Counted from the first letter of the stretch, positions 8,288 to 17,926 are shown. The stretch: DNA of 64,000 nucleotides from Bacillota bacterium (GCA_023418475.1 JAEZZO010000050.1:36828-100827), one strand, 5' to 3'. A program made the numbers and translations. The notes: generated by a model from the letters alone, not told the origin.

Positions 8288-10099
8288 CTAGTCCTCATCC
8301 AGCTTTAGAACACTCATAAATGCCTTCTGAGGTATTTCTACATTTCCGATCTGACGCATCCTCTTCTTGCCTTCTTTTTGCTTTTCAAGAAGCTTTTTCT
8401 TACGAGTTATATCCCCACCATAACATTTCGCAAGTACATCTTTACGCATCGCCTTAACTGTCTCACGTGCGATAATCTTGCTTCCGATCGCTGCCTGTAT
8501 CGGAATTTCGAACAATTGTCTCGGAATTTCATCCTTAAGCTTTTCACACATCTTCCTGCCTCGCTCATAAGCACTTTCAGCGTGCACGATAAAGGTTAAT
8601 GCATCGACTTCTTCTTTATTAATAAGTATGTCCAATTTAACCAGCTCCGACCTTACATATCCTTTTAATTCATAATCAAAGGATGCATATCCTCTGGATC
8701 TAGATTTTAAAGCGTCAAAAAAGTCATATATAATTTCATTGAGCGGAAGTTCATATTTCAGCAGCGCTCTGGTTGTTTCCATATAATCCATTCCAAGATA
8801 AATACCACGCCTCTCCTGGCATAAACTCATAATGGAACCGACAAATTCTGTAGTAACCATAATTTCCGCGGTTACAAAAGGTTCCTCCAGGTATTCAATT
8901 TCAGATGGATCCGGCATATTGGTGGGATTTGTAATATCAAAAACCTGCCCGTCTGTCTTATGAACCTTATAGATTACACTTGGTGCTGTTGTCACGAGAT
9001 CCAGATTGTATTCTCTTTCCAGTCTCTCCTGTATAATCTCTAAATGTAATAATCCAAGGAAGCCACAGCGAAAGCCAAAACCCAAAGCAACAGAAGTTTC
9101 CGGTTCAAACTGCAAAGAAGCATCGTTTAGCTGCAGCTTTTCCAGCGCATCACGAAGATCCAGATATTTTGCCCCATCTGCCGGATACATTCCGCAGTAC
9201 ACCATCGGGTGTACCTTTTTATAGCCCGGAAGCGGTTCAGCACAGGGACGTTTATGATCTGTTACCGTATCACCTACGCGGGTATCTTTTACGTTTTTAA
9301 GGCTTGCTGTTATATAACCAACCATTCCTGCTGAAAGCTCCTGCGCCGGAATAAACTGACCGGGTCCGAAGATGCCAAGCTCCACCACCTCCGCTACAGC
9401 ACCGGTTGCCATCATTCTAATTTCTGTTCCTTTTCTTATCGTACCCTCTTTTACTCTGCAAAATACGATAACTCCTTTATAAGAATCATAGACTGAGTCA
9501 AAAATAAGTGCCTGCAGAGGTGCATTTGGATCTCCCTTAGGAGCAGGTATTTTCGTTACAATCTGTTCCAGAACTTGATCCACATTCGTACCTACCTTGG
9601 CTGAAACAAGCGGTGCATCATGAGCTTCCAGACCAATGACATCCTCTATTTCGGCTATAACCCGTTCCGGATCAGCACTCGGAAGATCGATTTTATTAAT
9701 CACTGTCATGATATCAAGATTATGATCCAGTGCCAGATAAACATTCGCTAGCGTCTGCGCTTCAATCCCCTGGGCAGCATCCACCACAAGGATGGCGCCG
9801 TCACAGGCAGCAAGACTTCTGGATACCTCATAATTGAAATCGACATGTCCGGGTGTATCAATTAAGTTAAAAATATATTCTTCTCCGTTTTTTGCTTTAT
9901 AGACAGTTCGTACTGTCTGGGCTTTAATGGTAATTCCTCTTTCTCTCTCCAGATCCATATTATCAAGCACCTGTGCCTGCATTTCACGGCTGGTCAGCAA
10001 GCCGGTCATTTCAATGATACGGTCTGCGAGAGTTGATTTACCATGATCTATATGGGCAATAATACAAAAATTTCTGATTTTACTTTGGTCTAAGGCCAT
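8288..10099 (-). CDS. lepA: Elongation factor 4 (LepA)
   Basis: A 603-residue translational GTPase acting on stalled or mispositioned ribosomes. The G domain has AHIDHGKSTLADR (G1), the GITIKAQTV switch, DTPGHVDF (G3) and NKIDLP (G4). EF-G-like domains and the LepA-specific C-terminal domain follow (KCYGGDITRKKKLLEKQKEG). The ATG at 10099 has GGAGG six bases upstream; the longer open frame adds 27 residues without support. It is transcribed ahead of hemW. Confidence 0.96.
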   Translation of the reverse strand: MALDQSKIRNFCIIAHIDHGKSTLADRIIEMTGLLTSREMQAQVLDNMDLERERGITIKAQTVRTVYKAKNGEEYIFNLIDTPGHVDFNYEVSRSLAACDGAILVVDAAQGIEAQTLANVYLALDHNLDIMTVINKIDLPSADPERVIAEIEDVIGLEAHDAPLVSAKVGTNVDQVLEQIVTKIPAPKGDPNAPLQALIFDSVYDSYKGVIVFCRVKEGTIRKGTEIRMMATGAVAEVVELGIFGPGQFIPAQELSAGMVGYITASLKNVKDTRVGDTVTDHKRPCAEPLPGYKKVHPMVYCGMYPADGAKYLDLRDALEKLQLNDASLQFEPETSVALGFGFRCGFLGLLHLEIIQERLEREYNLDLVTTAPSVIYKVHKTDGQVFDITNPTNMPDPSEIEYLEEPFVTAEIMVTTEFVGSIMSLCQERRGIYLGMDYMETTRALLKYELPLNEIIYDFFDALKSRSRGYASFDYELKGYVRSELVKLDILINKEEVDALTFIVHAESAYERGRKMCEKLKDEIPRQLFEIPIQAAIGSKIIARETVKAMRKDVLAKCYGGDITRKKKLLEKQKEGKKRMRQIGNVEIPQKAFMSVLKLDED

Positions 10100-10193
10100 T
10101 CTAATCCTCCTGCGTATAAGACAATGCATTTTATCTGTATGATTATAACACAATGGTAACAGGGTGGCAAGATAGAGCATAACTTGAGTTTTC

Positions 10194-11693
10194 CTATTTT
10201 CCCTGTAAAACCGTATTCAGTACATCTGCCAATGGATCCATAGCATTTTTCGCCGATTCCAGGGTGTTGTTTATGGTTCCTAATTCTATCAGCAGACATT
10301 TTGGGCGTACCTGCATATTAAATCGGTAACTTTTTAAATAATTCTTGATAAAGAGACCTGGATACAGATCAAGGGATTTTAGCTTCACCTGTAAACTAAA
10401 TGCCAGATTATCCTGTAGATACGGGTTATATAAATAAGCGATCGGTCCATTCTGATCCATGCTAAGGCCATTGAACAGCATAATTTTTGCTGTTTCTTTT
10501 CCATTTATCATGGTTGTTCTGGCTTCACCGGAATCTCTATGTAAATCAATTACTACTTCAATGGACGGATGTTCCTTCAATGTTTTTTCAAGACCATCCT
10601 CCGCATAATTATATGCTTTACTCCTGTCTTCTTTTCCATCAACCAGGTCATACTTCGTTTTATCGTGAATTACATTATAACCGTATTTCTTCTCCAATAG
10701 TTCTGTTAAACGACTGCCTACACCTACTACCGTATCATCTTCTATTCCTGCCCTGCTGTCCGCATATGCCTCCTGGGAATGCGTATGATATATTAAAATC
10801 TGCGGTTCTTCATGGTTTTGTTTCATAGTCATGTCTTTTCCCAGAAGTGCCTTGGCATCAAACAGGCTTTCTGTAATTCTTGTAGAAGAATCCACTGTAT
10901 AGAAATTATGGATTAGGAAGGCCACATCCTTTAGCTGATCAAGAGAATACTTAACGGTACCAGAATTTACTGCTTCAGAAGAAGCGTTATCAGCAGAGGC
11001 CGTACTGTCACCGGATACCGCACTATCCTCTGTTTCTTCGTAATAAGTGTTGTCTCTCGCATAATCAACCTGCAGCTGTCCATTGCCTTTTGCTGTCCCG
11101 TCCGTTCCTGTATTGCCTGACAACTGTAAATCCTTGCTGTTATAGATCTTTCCATTTGTTAATATATATTCTTTGCTGAGAATGCCTTCCTTAATCCTAT
11201 AAATGTCAAGCTTGTTCCTGATACCACCTGTATCCATTGTTTCAACAGCATCCACGCTATTATCGGCGGCATTATTAACTTCGATTTTCTTCGTACCCTT
11301 ACTCTTATCCGGTGTCTGAACATTTACTTTTCCTTCGCTGTCAATACCGGTAAATCCTGCCGGCATTGAGGAGAATTCTTTTGTCCTTGCTGTGAAAGCA
11401 CCTTTATTATCTGCAAATTTCTGCAGGACAAAAGAACTGTCCACTATACTTACCGGAAAGCTATACTCTGCTTTATCATTTGCAGCATAGCTGATTACAG
11501 AGGACCCCTTTTCCATAGCCTTGCAGTAAGCTTTTGTAAAAGCAGTATCCTTTAAAAGCACATTAGCTTGGCCCAAATCATCAGACAGAAATATTGCTCC
11601 AAAACGAACGAGAAGATATATTGAAACCATAATAATTCCGAGCCATATGATTGGATATATTTTTTTGTGGACATTTACTCTAATATTTTTCAT
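10194..11693 (-). CDS. spoIIP: Stage II sporulation protein P
   Basis: SpoIIP is a cell-wall hydrolase (amidase and endopeptidase) that works with SpoIID and SpoIIM to thin septal peptidoglycan and drive engulfment. One N-terminal membrane anchor lies near residues 14-36. A long low-complexity Ser/Thr/Asp-rich linker follows, then the catalytic domain with IYHTHSQEAY (about residues 301-310), VIDLHRDSG and the C-terminal LIELGTINNT. The ATG at 11693 sits five bases after GGAGG. It is preceded by gpr, the common clostridial pairing, and shows the organism can sporulate. Confidence 0.95.
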   Translation of the reverse strand: MKNIRVNVHKKIYPIIWLGIIMVSIYLLVRFGAIFLSDDLGQANVLLKDTAFTKAYCKAMEKGSSVISYAANDKAEYSFPVSIVDSSFVLQKFADNKGAFTARTKEFSSMPAGFTGIDSEGKVNVQTPDKSKGTKKIEVNNAADNSVDAVETMDTGGIRNKLDIYRIKEGILSKEYILTNGKIYNSKDLQLSGNTGTDGTAKGNGQLQVDYARDNTYYEETEDSAVSGDSTASADNASSEAVNSGTVKYSLDQLKDVAFLIHNFYTVDSSTRITESLFDAKALLGKDMTMKQNHEEPQILIYHTHSQEAYADSRAGIEDDTVVGVGSRLTELLEKKYGYNVIHDKTKYDLVDGKEDRSKAYNYAEDGLEKTLKEHPSIEVVIDLHRDSGEARTTMINGKETAKIMLFNGLSMDQNGPIAYLYNPYLQDNLAFSLQVKLKSLDLYPGLFIKNYLKSYRFNMQVRPKCLLIELGTINNTLESAKNAMDPLADVLNTVLQGK

Positions 11694-11777
11694 TATAGCC
11701 TCCAAATATGTAAAGCAGGCATTTTCTCTGTGCCTAATTTATTATATTCAGATAGCTTATTTTTATTACCCGTGAAT

Positions 11778-12698
11778 TTATACTGCAGGGGCAGTCTGTG
11801 CAAAACAGGAATTTAAGGCTTCCGATACTGTATAGCTGATCCGTTTAATGGATTCGTCTATATTCTTTGGAGTTACAAACATATTATCGATCTGTTGTTC
11901 CCTTACCTCGGAAATGAATTTATCGATATCCTCTTCTCCAAAACCACTTTTCTGCATATAGGAAGTTAAGGTATCCGCAACAATTGTTGCCGCATCCACC
12001 ACTGTTGGAACCCCCAGTGCTATAACCTTTGTACCCAGGCTCTCTTCATTGAAGGCCTTACGGTTATTTCCGACCCCTGATCCAGGACTTATTCCGGTAT
12101 CGGTTAGCTGCACTGTAGTATTAACACGATGAATGCTTCTGGATGCCAGTGCATCTATCACGATCAGAAGCTTTGGTTTTGTCTGTTCAATAATCCCCTT
12201 TACAATTTCAACGGTTTCCATTCCAGTCTGAGCCATCACACCCGGCGAGATTGCACTTACACTTCCCAGATGGTGTTTATCTTTGAATTCATTTCCATAT
12301 TCCTTAATAAGATGTCTGGTAATAAACAGATTATCTACTACCTGCGGACCCAGTGCATCGGGTGTGACTTCTCTATTCCCCAGCCCCACCACCAGCACTT
12401 CTTCACGCTTTAGATCTCCGGCAAGCTTTTTTAAATACTTTGCGATTGCCTCCGAGACAGGTTTATGATAGTTTTCATCTGACTGATCAATGTCGGGAGC
12501 TTCTATTGTAATATAAGTTCCAATGGGTTTATGCATTGCATGGGCACCTTTCTCATCCTTAATGATAACAGTAGAAACCCTAATATTATTCTTTTTATCA
12601 AAATCCTCATCCAACACTACTCCCTTGATTTCCACATCATCATCGGGAAAGCTCTCCCTTTCTTCCAACGCCAGGTCCGTTCTGATATTTCGATCCAT
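11778..12698 (-). CDS. gpr: Germination protease GPR
   Basis: Protease that degrades small acid-soluble spore proteins during germination. It starts MDRNIRTDLALEERE, the conserved propeptide motif that resembles the substrate cleavage site. Family blocks VVGLGNREVTPDALGP, ISPGVMAQTGMET, DALASRS and GSGVGNNRK follow. The ATG at 12698 has GAGAGGAG upstream; the longer frame adds six residues. It precedes spoIIP, separated by 84 bases. A forespore sigma-G promoter is expected, but no convincing match was seen upstream. Confidence 0.95.
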   Translation of the reverse strand: MDRNIRTDLALEERESFPDDDVEIKGVVLDEDFDKKNNIRVSTVIIKDEKGAHAMHKPIGTYITIEAPDIDQSDENYHKPVSEAIAKYLKKLAGDLKREEVLVVGLGNREVTPDALGPQVVDNLFITRHLIKEYGNEFKDKHHLGSVSAISPGVMAQTGMETVEIVKGIIEQTKPKLLIVIDALASRSIHRVNTTVQLTDTGISPGSGVGNNRKAFNEESLGTKVIALGVPTVVDAATIVADTLTSYMQKSGFGEEDIDKFISEVREQQIDNMFVTPKNIDESIKRISYTVSEALNSCFAQTAPAV

Positions 12699-12837
12699 GT
12701 ATCCGTCTCCTCTCACGCTTACTTATTCTGATCCGTAGTCTCTTATGGTACTGTTTACTGCCCGGTCAAATTCTGTAAATCCGCCTTCGATCAGTAACTT
12801 TATTCTATATTTTCTGCAAAGTTTCTCAAAATATGTA

Positions 12838-12866
12838 TTGACAGAACGAAATCAATCGACTACTAT
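12838..12866 (+). promoter_or_regulatory. Promoter of rpsT
   Basis: -35 TTGACA (12838-12843), a 17-base spacer and -10 TACTAT (12861-12866). It gives a leader of about 140 bases before the S20 start. Confidence 0.75.
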
Positions 12867-13012
12867 ATAATAGTATGTTTCGATTAGAACGTCCGTGTCC
12901 GGATTTAATGAAACAAAGTATTCGAACAACCAGATAACAAGTTAACATCTCACTCTCAATTTGATGTCCTTGAAAAGATGGTTGAATTAATTTATAGTTG
13001 GAGGTGTACGAA

Positions 13013-13276
13013 TTGGCTAACATTAAATCTGCTAAAAAAAGAATTTTAGTAAATGAGACAAAAGCTGCAAGAAATAAGCAAATTAAGTCCAAGGTGAAAA
13101 CGGTTATTAAAAAAGTAGATGCAGCAGTTGCTGCAAACGATAAGGAACTTGCTAAAACAAGTTTAGTTGAAGCAGTTTCCGAGATCGATAAGGCTTGTTC
13201 CAAAGGTGTCTACCACAAGAACACAGCTGCAAGAAAAGTTTCCCGTTTATCCAAGGCTATCAATAGTATCGCATAA
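13013..13276 (+). CDS. rpsT: 30S ribosomal protein S20
   Basis: An 87-residue S20 that binds 16S rRNA early in small-subunit assembly. It begins (M)ANIKSAKKRILVNE, exactly the family N-terminus, and ends HKNTAARKVSRLSKAINSIA. The start is a TTG at 13013, seven bases after GGAGGTG. Non-AUG starts in rpsT are known to lower expression in some bacteria. It is monocistronic, with its own promoter and a strong terminator. Confidence 0.97.
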   Translation: MANIKSAKKRILVNETKAARNKQIKSKVKTVIKKVDAAVAANDKELAKTSLVEAVSEIDKACSKGVYHKNTAARKVSRLSKAINSIA

Positions 13277-13290
13277 TATTTTAAAATTAC

Positions 13291-13332
13291 AATACCCTTG
13301 AAATGCAACCCACATTTCAAGGGTATTTTTTA
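13291..13332 (+). terminator. Rho-independent terminator of rpsT
   Basis: A 15-base perfect stem (AATACCCTTGAAATG and its complement) with a 7-base loop, running into TATTTTTTATT. Confidence 0.92.
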
Positions 13333-13422
13333 TTCTCTCTCCTTCTAATGCCATTTACCTGTATTTCTATCATTCGATAAGTTTTTTACGGAAAGAATAA
13401 ATCTGATCATATTTCTTTTCAT

Positions 13423-13902
13423 CTACTGCGGATGGTTAAATTCCGACTCCCAGTCAAAACTTTCGTTATCCTCCAGATATTGCGGCCAATGTTGGCACCA
13501 TTTCGGCATAGAAACATCCCTTATTCTGTCAATTGATGGTTCATAGGGTTTAATATCCAAAATGGGAGTATCATTTTCTGCATCAATATAAGCCACCTCC
13601 AGCCTTCTGCCAGTCTGCAGACCGATTAGAGTGCAAGCAGTTATTCCGATTGGATTGGGTCTGATTGGTGATCTGGAAGCCATTACTCCAACCTTATCTG
13701 GTCCATTGGTATATGGTTTATCCATAACCAGGTAATTTCTGGTCTCCTCATTATCGTATAGATGGAACCACCAAACTGCCTGTATGTGACTATACTCCTC
13801 AATCCCCGTTAATGCCTCGGCATATCTTTCTTCCAGTTCGATAAAAAATCTTCCGTTTTCAATTTTTACTTTCCCGATGGGATGAAATGTTACTTCCCTC
13901 AT
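13423..13902 (-). CDS. TrmO-like tRNA N6-threonylcarbamoyladenosine methyltransferase (TsaA/YaeB family)
   Basis: A 159-residue YaeB/TsaA-domain protein. In E. coli TrmO this domain methylates t6A37 of tRNA-Thr using SAM. The hallmark SRSPIRPNPIGIT and the acidic block YIDAENDTPILDIKPYEPSID are present, together with an N-terminal FHPIGKVK strand. The ATG at 13902 follows GGAGG by five bases. It appears monocistronic. The RNA target in this organism is inferred. Confidence 0.85.
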   Translation of the reverse strand: MREVTFHPIGKVKIENGRFFIELEERYAEALTGIEEYSHIQAVWWFHLYDNEETRNYLVMDKPYTNGPDKVGVMASRSPIRPNPIGITACTLIGLQTGRRLEVAYIDAENDTPILDIKPYEPSIDRIRDVSMPKWCQHWPQYLEDNESFDWESEFNHPQ

Positions 13903-14216
13903 AAATACCTCCATACTATGTTTTTCTGCAGCTTATCCTAATAATACATGTCACAGCTTCCGACCGAGTTCATGCGGCAGTTATTTCTTTGACCGGCTAT
14001 CCTTTCTCTTACTTTAGAGCTATGCTCTCTTAAACCTTATTTTCAAATTAAATTTATCCGCAATGATATGCAGCCTTTCCTGCAGGCCTGTTTTATGACA
14101 TAATTAATTATAAAGCAGAATAAAATTTTCTGCTTGATGTTCTATGCTTGAATACCCATGCCCTATTATGCTAAAATACTGATATCGTGATTAATTTTGC
14201 CATGGAGGTGTTGAAT
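13903..14216 (+). promoter_or_regulatory. Intergenic region with promoter for the GyrI-like/AraC pair
   Basis: No gene seen. An extended -10 (TG-C-TAAAAT, box at 14172-14177) lies 18 bases from TTGAAT (14148-14153) and points right. Just upstream is an inverted repeat AAGCAGAA-N7-TTCTGCTT (14113-14135), a candidate regulator site. Confidence 0.5.
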
Positions 14217-14726
14217 ATGAAAACAGAACTAATTCATATGGATTCATTATTGCTGGGGGGGATGAATTTTTATGGAGATCCTTTTAGCAGCAAAGGTGGC
14301 TGGGAATCAGAAAATGAAATCGGGAAAACCTTCTCCCGTTTTAACAGCTACAAGTCAAAGACCTTTGAGCAAGCATTTTTTTTACATACGGATCGTATGT
14401 TTGAGCTCCATATTTATAGTGATGAAACCGCCTTGCGAGGATATTTTGAGATTTTTATCGGAGAAGAAGTAAATACGGCGCAGCTTCCCATTCAGCTCTG
14501 TTCAAAATTCATTCCAGCTTCTGATTATATCAAGATTACTCTTAGTGGAATGGAAATCACACAGGACTGGTACTACCAATTGGAGCATTCGATTGCTCCT
14601 TCCTATCAGGTAGAAAGGAAAAACTCCTATCTTCTACAGGTCTATGATGAACGGTTTATTGGAATGGAACAGCTGGAGGCTTCTGTCATGGATGTTTTTA
14701 TTCCTGTTGAACAAAAAACTGTGTAA
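14217..14726 (+). CDS. GyrI-like/AraC effector-binding-type protein, function unknown
   Basis: A 169-residue protein beginning MKTELIHMDSLLLGG, with alternating beta strands, aromatic residues and a C-terminal EASVMDVFIPVE. This pattern resembles the GyrI-like small-molecule binding fold found at the C-terminus of some AraC and MerR regulators. The assignment is by pattern and is moderate. The ATG at 14217 follows GGAGGTG by six bases. It is 90 bases upstream of an AraC-type gene on the same strand, so the two may form a sensor-regulator pair. Confidence 0.5.
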   Translation: MKTELIHMDSLLLGGMNFYGDPFSSKGGWESENEIGKTFSRFNSYKSKTFEQAFFLHTDRMFELHIYSDETALRGYFEIFIGEEVNTAQLPIQLCSKFIPASDYIKITLSGMEITQDWYYQLEHSIAPSYQVERKNSYLLQVYDERFIGMEQLEASVMDVFIPVEQKTV

Positions 14727-14816
14727 GGAAGAACGCATTCACATTTCATAAGGAATTTCTATACTGCGTGCTTAGACTTCAGACGCAAAATAAGCAGTAC
14801 AGAAACGGAGATAATT

Positions 14817-15536
14817 ATGACTATTTTTAAAGCAGTAAATAGTTCTATTTCATTCATAGAGGATCATCTCAAGCAGGATATATGTGTTATGGACGTTGCA
14901 AATTCCGTATGCTATTCGCAATTTTATCTTTCAAGAGAATTTTCGCGTTGTGCACATATATCAATTTATGACTATATAATAAGAAGAAAGATTTCAGAAG
15001 CCTATAAAGAGTTATACCGGACAAAGACTAAAATAACAGATCTTGCTTTTGAATACGGCTTCCAATCTCATGAGGTTTTTACCAGAGCGTTTAAGAAAAT
15101 TGTCGGGGAAAATCCAAGTGAATCTTCTATTTATAAACCATTTGCTCTCTTTGAGGCAATCGATGAGGAATATCTGTCATCTTTGCAAAGCCTTAAGATA
15201 GATAAAGCGGAAGATACTATAACCGAATGCTTCTTCGTAATTAATGGGGTATCTGCTGCAGAAAACGTTCCTGCACAGCTTCTTATTCTGGAAAAAACAC
15301 ATCTTCTTGGCAGCAATGGTATATTACAAGGTTACATAAAGTATTCCGAACCGGAGCTGCTTCATATTAAACTTTGCTCTTTTTTACAAAAAATTCGGAT
15401 TTACTGTGATGACCGGCAGCATTCCTTAAGGTATTTTCTCGATAATATCTATGCTCCGGATGAAATGAAGAGAAATTCAATCTTATTACTGAATAATGGA
15501 AATTCTATTGATTATTACATCCCCTCAAAAAAATAA
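14817..15536 (+). CDS. AraC family transcriptional regulator
   Basis: A 239-residue regulator with the AraC DNA-binding domain at the N-terminus (about residues 8-105). The two helix-turn-helix motifs include DVANSVCYSQFYLSREF and ITDLAFEYGFQSHEVFTRAFKK. A C-terminal region of about 130 residues, probably ligand binding, does not match a domain I can name. The order is that of Rob-like regulators, not the usual AraC order. The start follows GGAGATAATT. It probably shares a transcript with the GyrI-like gene. Confidence 0.85.
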   Translation: MTIFKAVNSSISFIEDHLKQDICVMDVANSVCYSQFYLSREFSRCAHISIYDYIIRRKISEAYKELYRTKTKITDLAFEYGFQSHEVFTRAFKKIVGENPSESSIYKPFALFEAIDEEYLSSLQSLKIDKAEDTITECFFVINGVSAAENVPAQLLILEKTHLLGSNGILQGYIKYSEPELLHIKLCSFLQKIRIYCDDRQHSLRYFLDNIYAPDEMKRNSILLLNNGNSIDYYIPSKK

Positions 15537-15579
15537 GACTGTCAAGTCAATCCATATCAACTTAACCTTCTTATTTTTT
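15527..15579. terminator. Bidirectional terminator between convergent genes
   Basis: AAAAAATAAGA pairs with TCTTATTTTTT across about 30 bases, overlapping the end of the AraC gene and facing the NimA-like gene. The stem is AT-rich and weak. Confidence 0.45.
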
Positions 15580-15609
15580 CATTCCACGAAAGTTATGAGC
15601 AGATTTTGC

Positions 15610-16080
15610 CTACTTTTTACAGCACTTACCATGAAAATTTTCCGCTTCAATTTTTATGACCGTTACCATATCGGCTTCCTGCTGTGTAAACAAAAATTCT
15701 TTCCCTGTTTGGTGCTTCATCAAAAGGCTTAACGCCTGTTTCTTTACCTCATATTCTTCAACAAAGGAAGCAATACCATTGCCGATGATACTTTTGTATT
15801 CATATCCATAGCCGCAAGCTGTCTTAGCTTCAACAAGCCTGTGTTCGCAATCCATCTCAAAAGCTACCCTCTCATTGTCCGATAAAGCCTCGATTTTCCT
15901 TCCTTGCTTTGCTGAATGAATATAGAAAGTCAGCTGCCCATTGTCATACTTATAACCAAAATTTAACGGTACAATATAGAGTCCCTCCTGATCCTGCATC
16001 GCAAGGCGAAGAACCTTGCATTGCTCTATGATATTGATCAGATCGCTTTCATTTGCAACTTCTCTGTCTTTACGTCTCAT
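15610..16080 (-). CDS. Pyridoxamine 5'-phosphate oxidase-like flavoprotein (NimA type)
   Basis: A split-barrel flavin-binding protein of about 156 residues. It begins MRRKDREVANESDL, the usual opening of the NimA-like clade, and includes CKVLRLAMQDQEGLYIVPLNFGYKY and HSAKQGRKIEALSDNERVAFEMD. Family members reduce nitroaromatics or have unknown flavin roles; the substrate is unknown here. The ATG at 16080 fits the family, but an ATG 12 bases upstream is also possible. It lies directly downstream of a MocR regulator, behind tandem repeats at 16108-16170. Confidence 0.8.
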   Translation of the reverse strand: MRRKDREVANESDLINIIEQCKVLRLAMQDQEGLYIVPLNFGYKYDNGQLTFYIHSAKQGRKIEALSDNERVAFEMDCEHRLVEAKTACGYGYEYKSIIGNGIASFVEEYEVKKQALSLLMKHQTGKEFLFTQQEADMVTVIKIEAENFHGKCCKK

Positions 16081-16107
16081 ATAAATAAACATCCCTTTCT
16101 TTCAAGC

Positions 16108-16170
16108 CTACAAGTATTTTGTAGGCTTTGACTACAAGTATTTTGTACGCTTTGACTACAAGTTTTGTGT
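16108..16170. repeat. Tandem 24-base repeats upstream of the NimA-like gene
   Basis: Two nearly identical 24-base units (16108-16131 and 16132-16155, one mismatch) and a third partial copy from 16156. Each unit contains TACAA-N5-TTGTA. They occupy the gap between the MocR stop and the NimA-like start. MocR regulators typically bind direct repeats, so this is a plausible operator. Confidence 0.7.
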
Positions 16171-16182
16171 CCAAAAAATTCA

Positions 16183-17589
16183 TCACAGTAATAGTTCTCT
16201 TTTATCTTCACTCTCAAGAATACGTTTCAGTATCTTAATTCCCTCTTCAAACTCCGTAATGTTTTTAGCAGCCGTAACAGATATTCTCACGGCATTACGG
16301 TATGAAGAGTATCCCACTAAAAACCGTTCTCCGGAATATACCTGTACTCCCTCGTTTTTTGCACAAATCTCAAAACTCTTACCTGTGAAGGTATCCGGCA
16401 GTATAATCCACCGGAACGGACAATATTCCTCGCCATAGATTTTATATTGATGCAAATAACGGTCTACAATTTCATTCAGCTGTTTCGTATAGGCTCTCCT
16501 CTCACGAATAATACTGTCTGCCTTATCAGACATAATCAGCCTTGCCGAGACCTCCGTCAGAAATGGTGCAACCGTAATATTAAGATTATAGACACCGGTT
16601 GCAATCTCTTTCCGAAAAGCAGGAGGCGCTGCAATATAGGCCAGACGCAGCCCAGGCGAAATCGTCTTGGAAAGACTAGAAATATAGATCGTTTGTTCCG
16701 GGGCATAAGATGCTACCGGTGGAAGAGGATTTTCACTTAACAAGCTATTAATTCCATCTTCTATAATGATGATATGATGTTGCTTTGCAACCTCGCCTAT
16801 CATCCTTCTTGTTTCCAGCGTCATATTATGAGTGGTCGGATTATGGTAATCCGGAATAAGATAGAGTCCCTTTATTTTGTCGTTTTTACAGGCACTCACA
16901 AGTCCCTCCTGCGTTATTTCATGATTTTTCCACTCAATCGGCACAAGCTGTATGCCAAGCATCTTTGCTGCTGTCTTAATTCCCGGGTAAACCAACGGAT
17001 CTGTGCCTATTTTATCTCCTGCCCGAAATAATGAGGCCAGAATTGCAGTGATGGCATTCTGTCCTCCTCCTGAAAAAACGATTTGCTCCGTATCGATAGG
17101 AAGTCCCGCTTTATTGATCCATTTTACCGCAGCTTCTTTCTGCCAGGAGCTGCCTCCGGATAGTCCGTATTGAAATAACTTTTCAGCGCCTGGTTCGGCA
17201 AGCATTTTTTGCATATATTCCACAATTTCTCTATTGGGACCCACCGCAGGTAGTACTGCTCCCATTTCAATCACTCGCATATGTTCCGGGCTTGCACTAA
17301 AAATATGATTTGTACCGGCATCAGAAGATACATAGGTTCCGTTTCCTATGGTTGCACAGATGAAACCATGTTGCTCACATAGTTTAAATGCTCTGGATAC
17401 CGTACTTAGATTAATATCAAGAAAATCAGCCAGTTCTCTTTGAGGCGGAAGCTTCGTACCCGGTATCAGCTTCCCGCTTTTAATATCATCTGCCAGCATA
17501 CCGGCCAGTACTTTGTACAAGGGGCCTTTCATACCTGTAAGCTCAGGTTTCCAGCTCATCGGGTAATTCTCAAACGAATTAATTGGCAT
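16183..17589 (-). CDS. MocR/PdxR-type regulator: GntR helix-turn-helix fused to aminotransferase fold
   Basis: A 468-residue fusion. Residues 22-87 form a GntR winged helix (LPPQRELADFLDINLSTVSRAF, then GNGTYV). Residues from about 105 on form a class I PLP fold with the lysine in SSLSKTISPG (K308), GGGQNAITAI and PDYHNPTTHNM. Such proteins sense PLP or an amine through the aminotransferase domain and act as regulators. The start follows GGAGG by five bases. It is divergent from an aminotransferase gene, and repeats in the shared gap and downstream suggest it controls both neighbours. Confidence 0.9.
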   Translation of the reverse strand: MPINSFENYPMSWKPELTGMKGPLYKVLAGMLADDIKSGKLIPGTKLPPQRELADFLDINLSTVSRAFKLCEQHGFICATIGNGTYVSSDAGTNHIFSASPEHMRVIEMGAVLPAVGPNREIVEYMQKMLAEPGAEKLFQYGLSGGSSWQKEAAVKWINKAGLPIDTEQIVFSGGGQNAITAILASLFRAGDKIGTDPLVYPGIKTAAKMLGIQLVPIEWKNHEITQEGLVSACKNDKIKGLYLIPDYHNPTTHNMTLETRRMIGEVAKQHHIIIIEDGINSLLSENPLPPVASYAPEQTIYISSLSKTISPGLRLAYIAAPPAFRKEIATGVYNLNITVAPFLTEVSARLIMSDKADSIIRERRAYTKQLNEIVDRYLHQYKIYGEEYCPFRWIILPDTFTGKSFEICAKNEGVQVYSGERFLVGYSSYRNAVRISVTAAKNITEFEEGIKILKRILESEDKRELLL

Positions 17590-17660
17590 ACCATCCTCCG
17601 TAACTATATTAATTTAAGTGAAGCGAATTTATTCTCATTGTCACGAACAGAAAATTTAAA

Positions 17661-17674
17661 TTGCATACATTATT
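17661..17674. repeat. Repeat TTGCATACATTATT, copy near the MocR start
   Basis: One of two identical 14-base direct repeats in the divergent MocR/aminotransferase gap (other copy 17927-17940). It is followed within 6 bases by GTATGTA, giving a partly palindromic TACATT...GTATGTA layout. Candidate MocR operator. Confidence 0.6.
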
Positions 17675-17926
17675 CACTTTGTATGTACTCACATCTTCCT
17701 TTCCACGATAAACCAGCTTATAGAAAGCAGATTGCCGAGGATTATATATGGGTTATTTAAGAATACAATAGTGAATATATCAGATTTCTTTCGGATATAC
17801 AATAGATTAATTAATGTATTCCGATAATTTCAGAAAAATATGATTAAGAGCTTCTGTTAAATATAATAGTAACAAAATCACTTATTAATACTCTGTTTCA
17901 TATTCTGTATGTTCGACAAAATTGTA

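Noticed and set aside
12700..12830. Sigma-G promoter for gpr
   Set aside because: GAATT and CATAAGA elements occur but are 21 bases apart, longer than the usual spacing.
12826..13203. 125-codon leftward frame over rpsT
   Set aside because: Antisense to S20, whose own frame is fully conserved.
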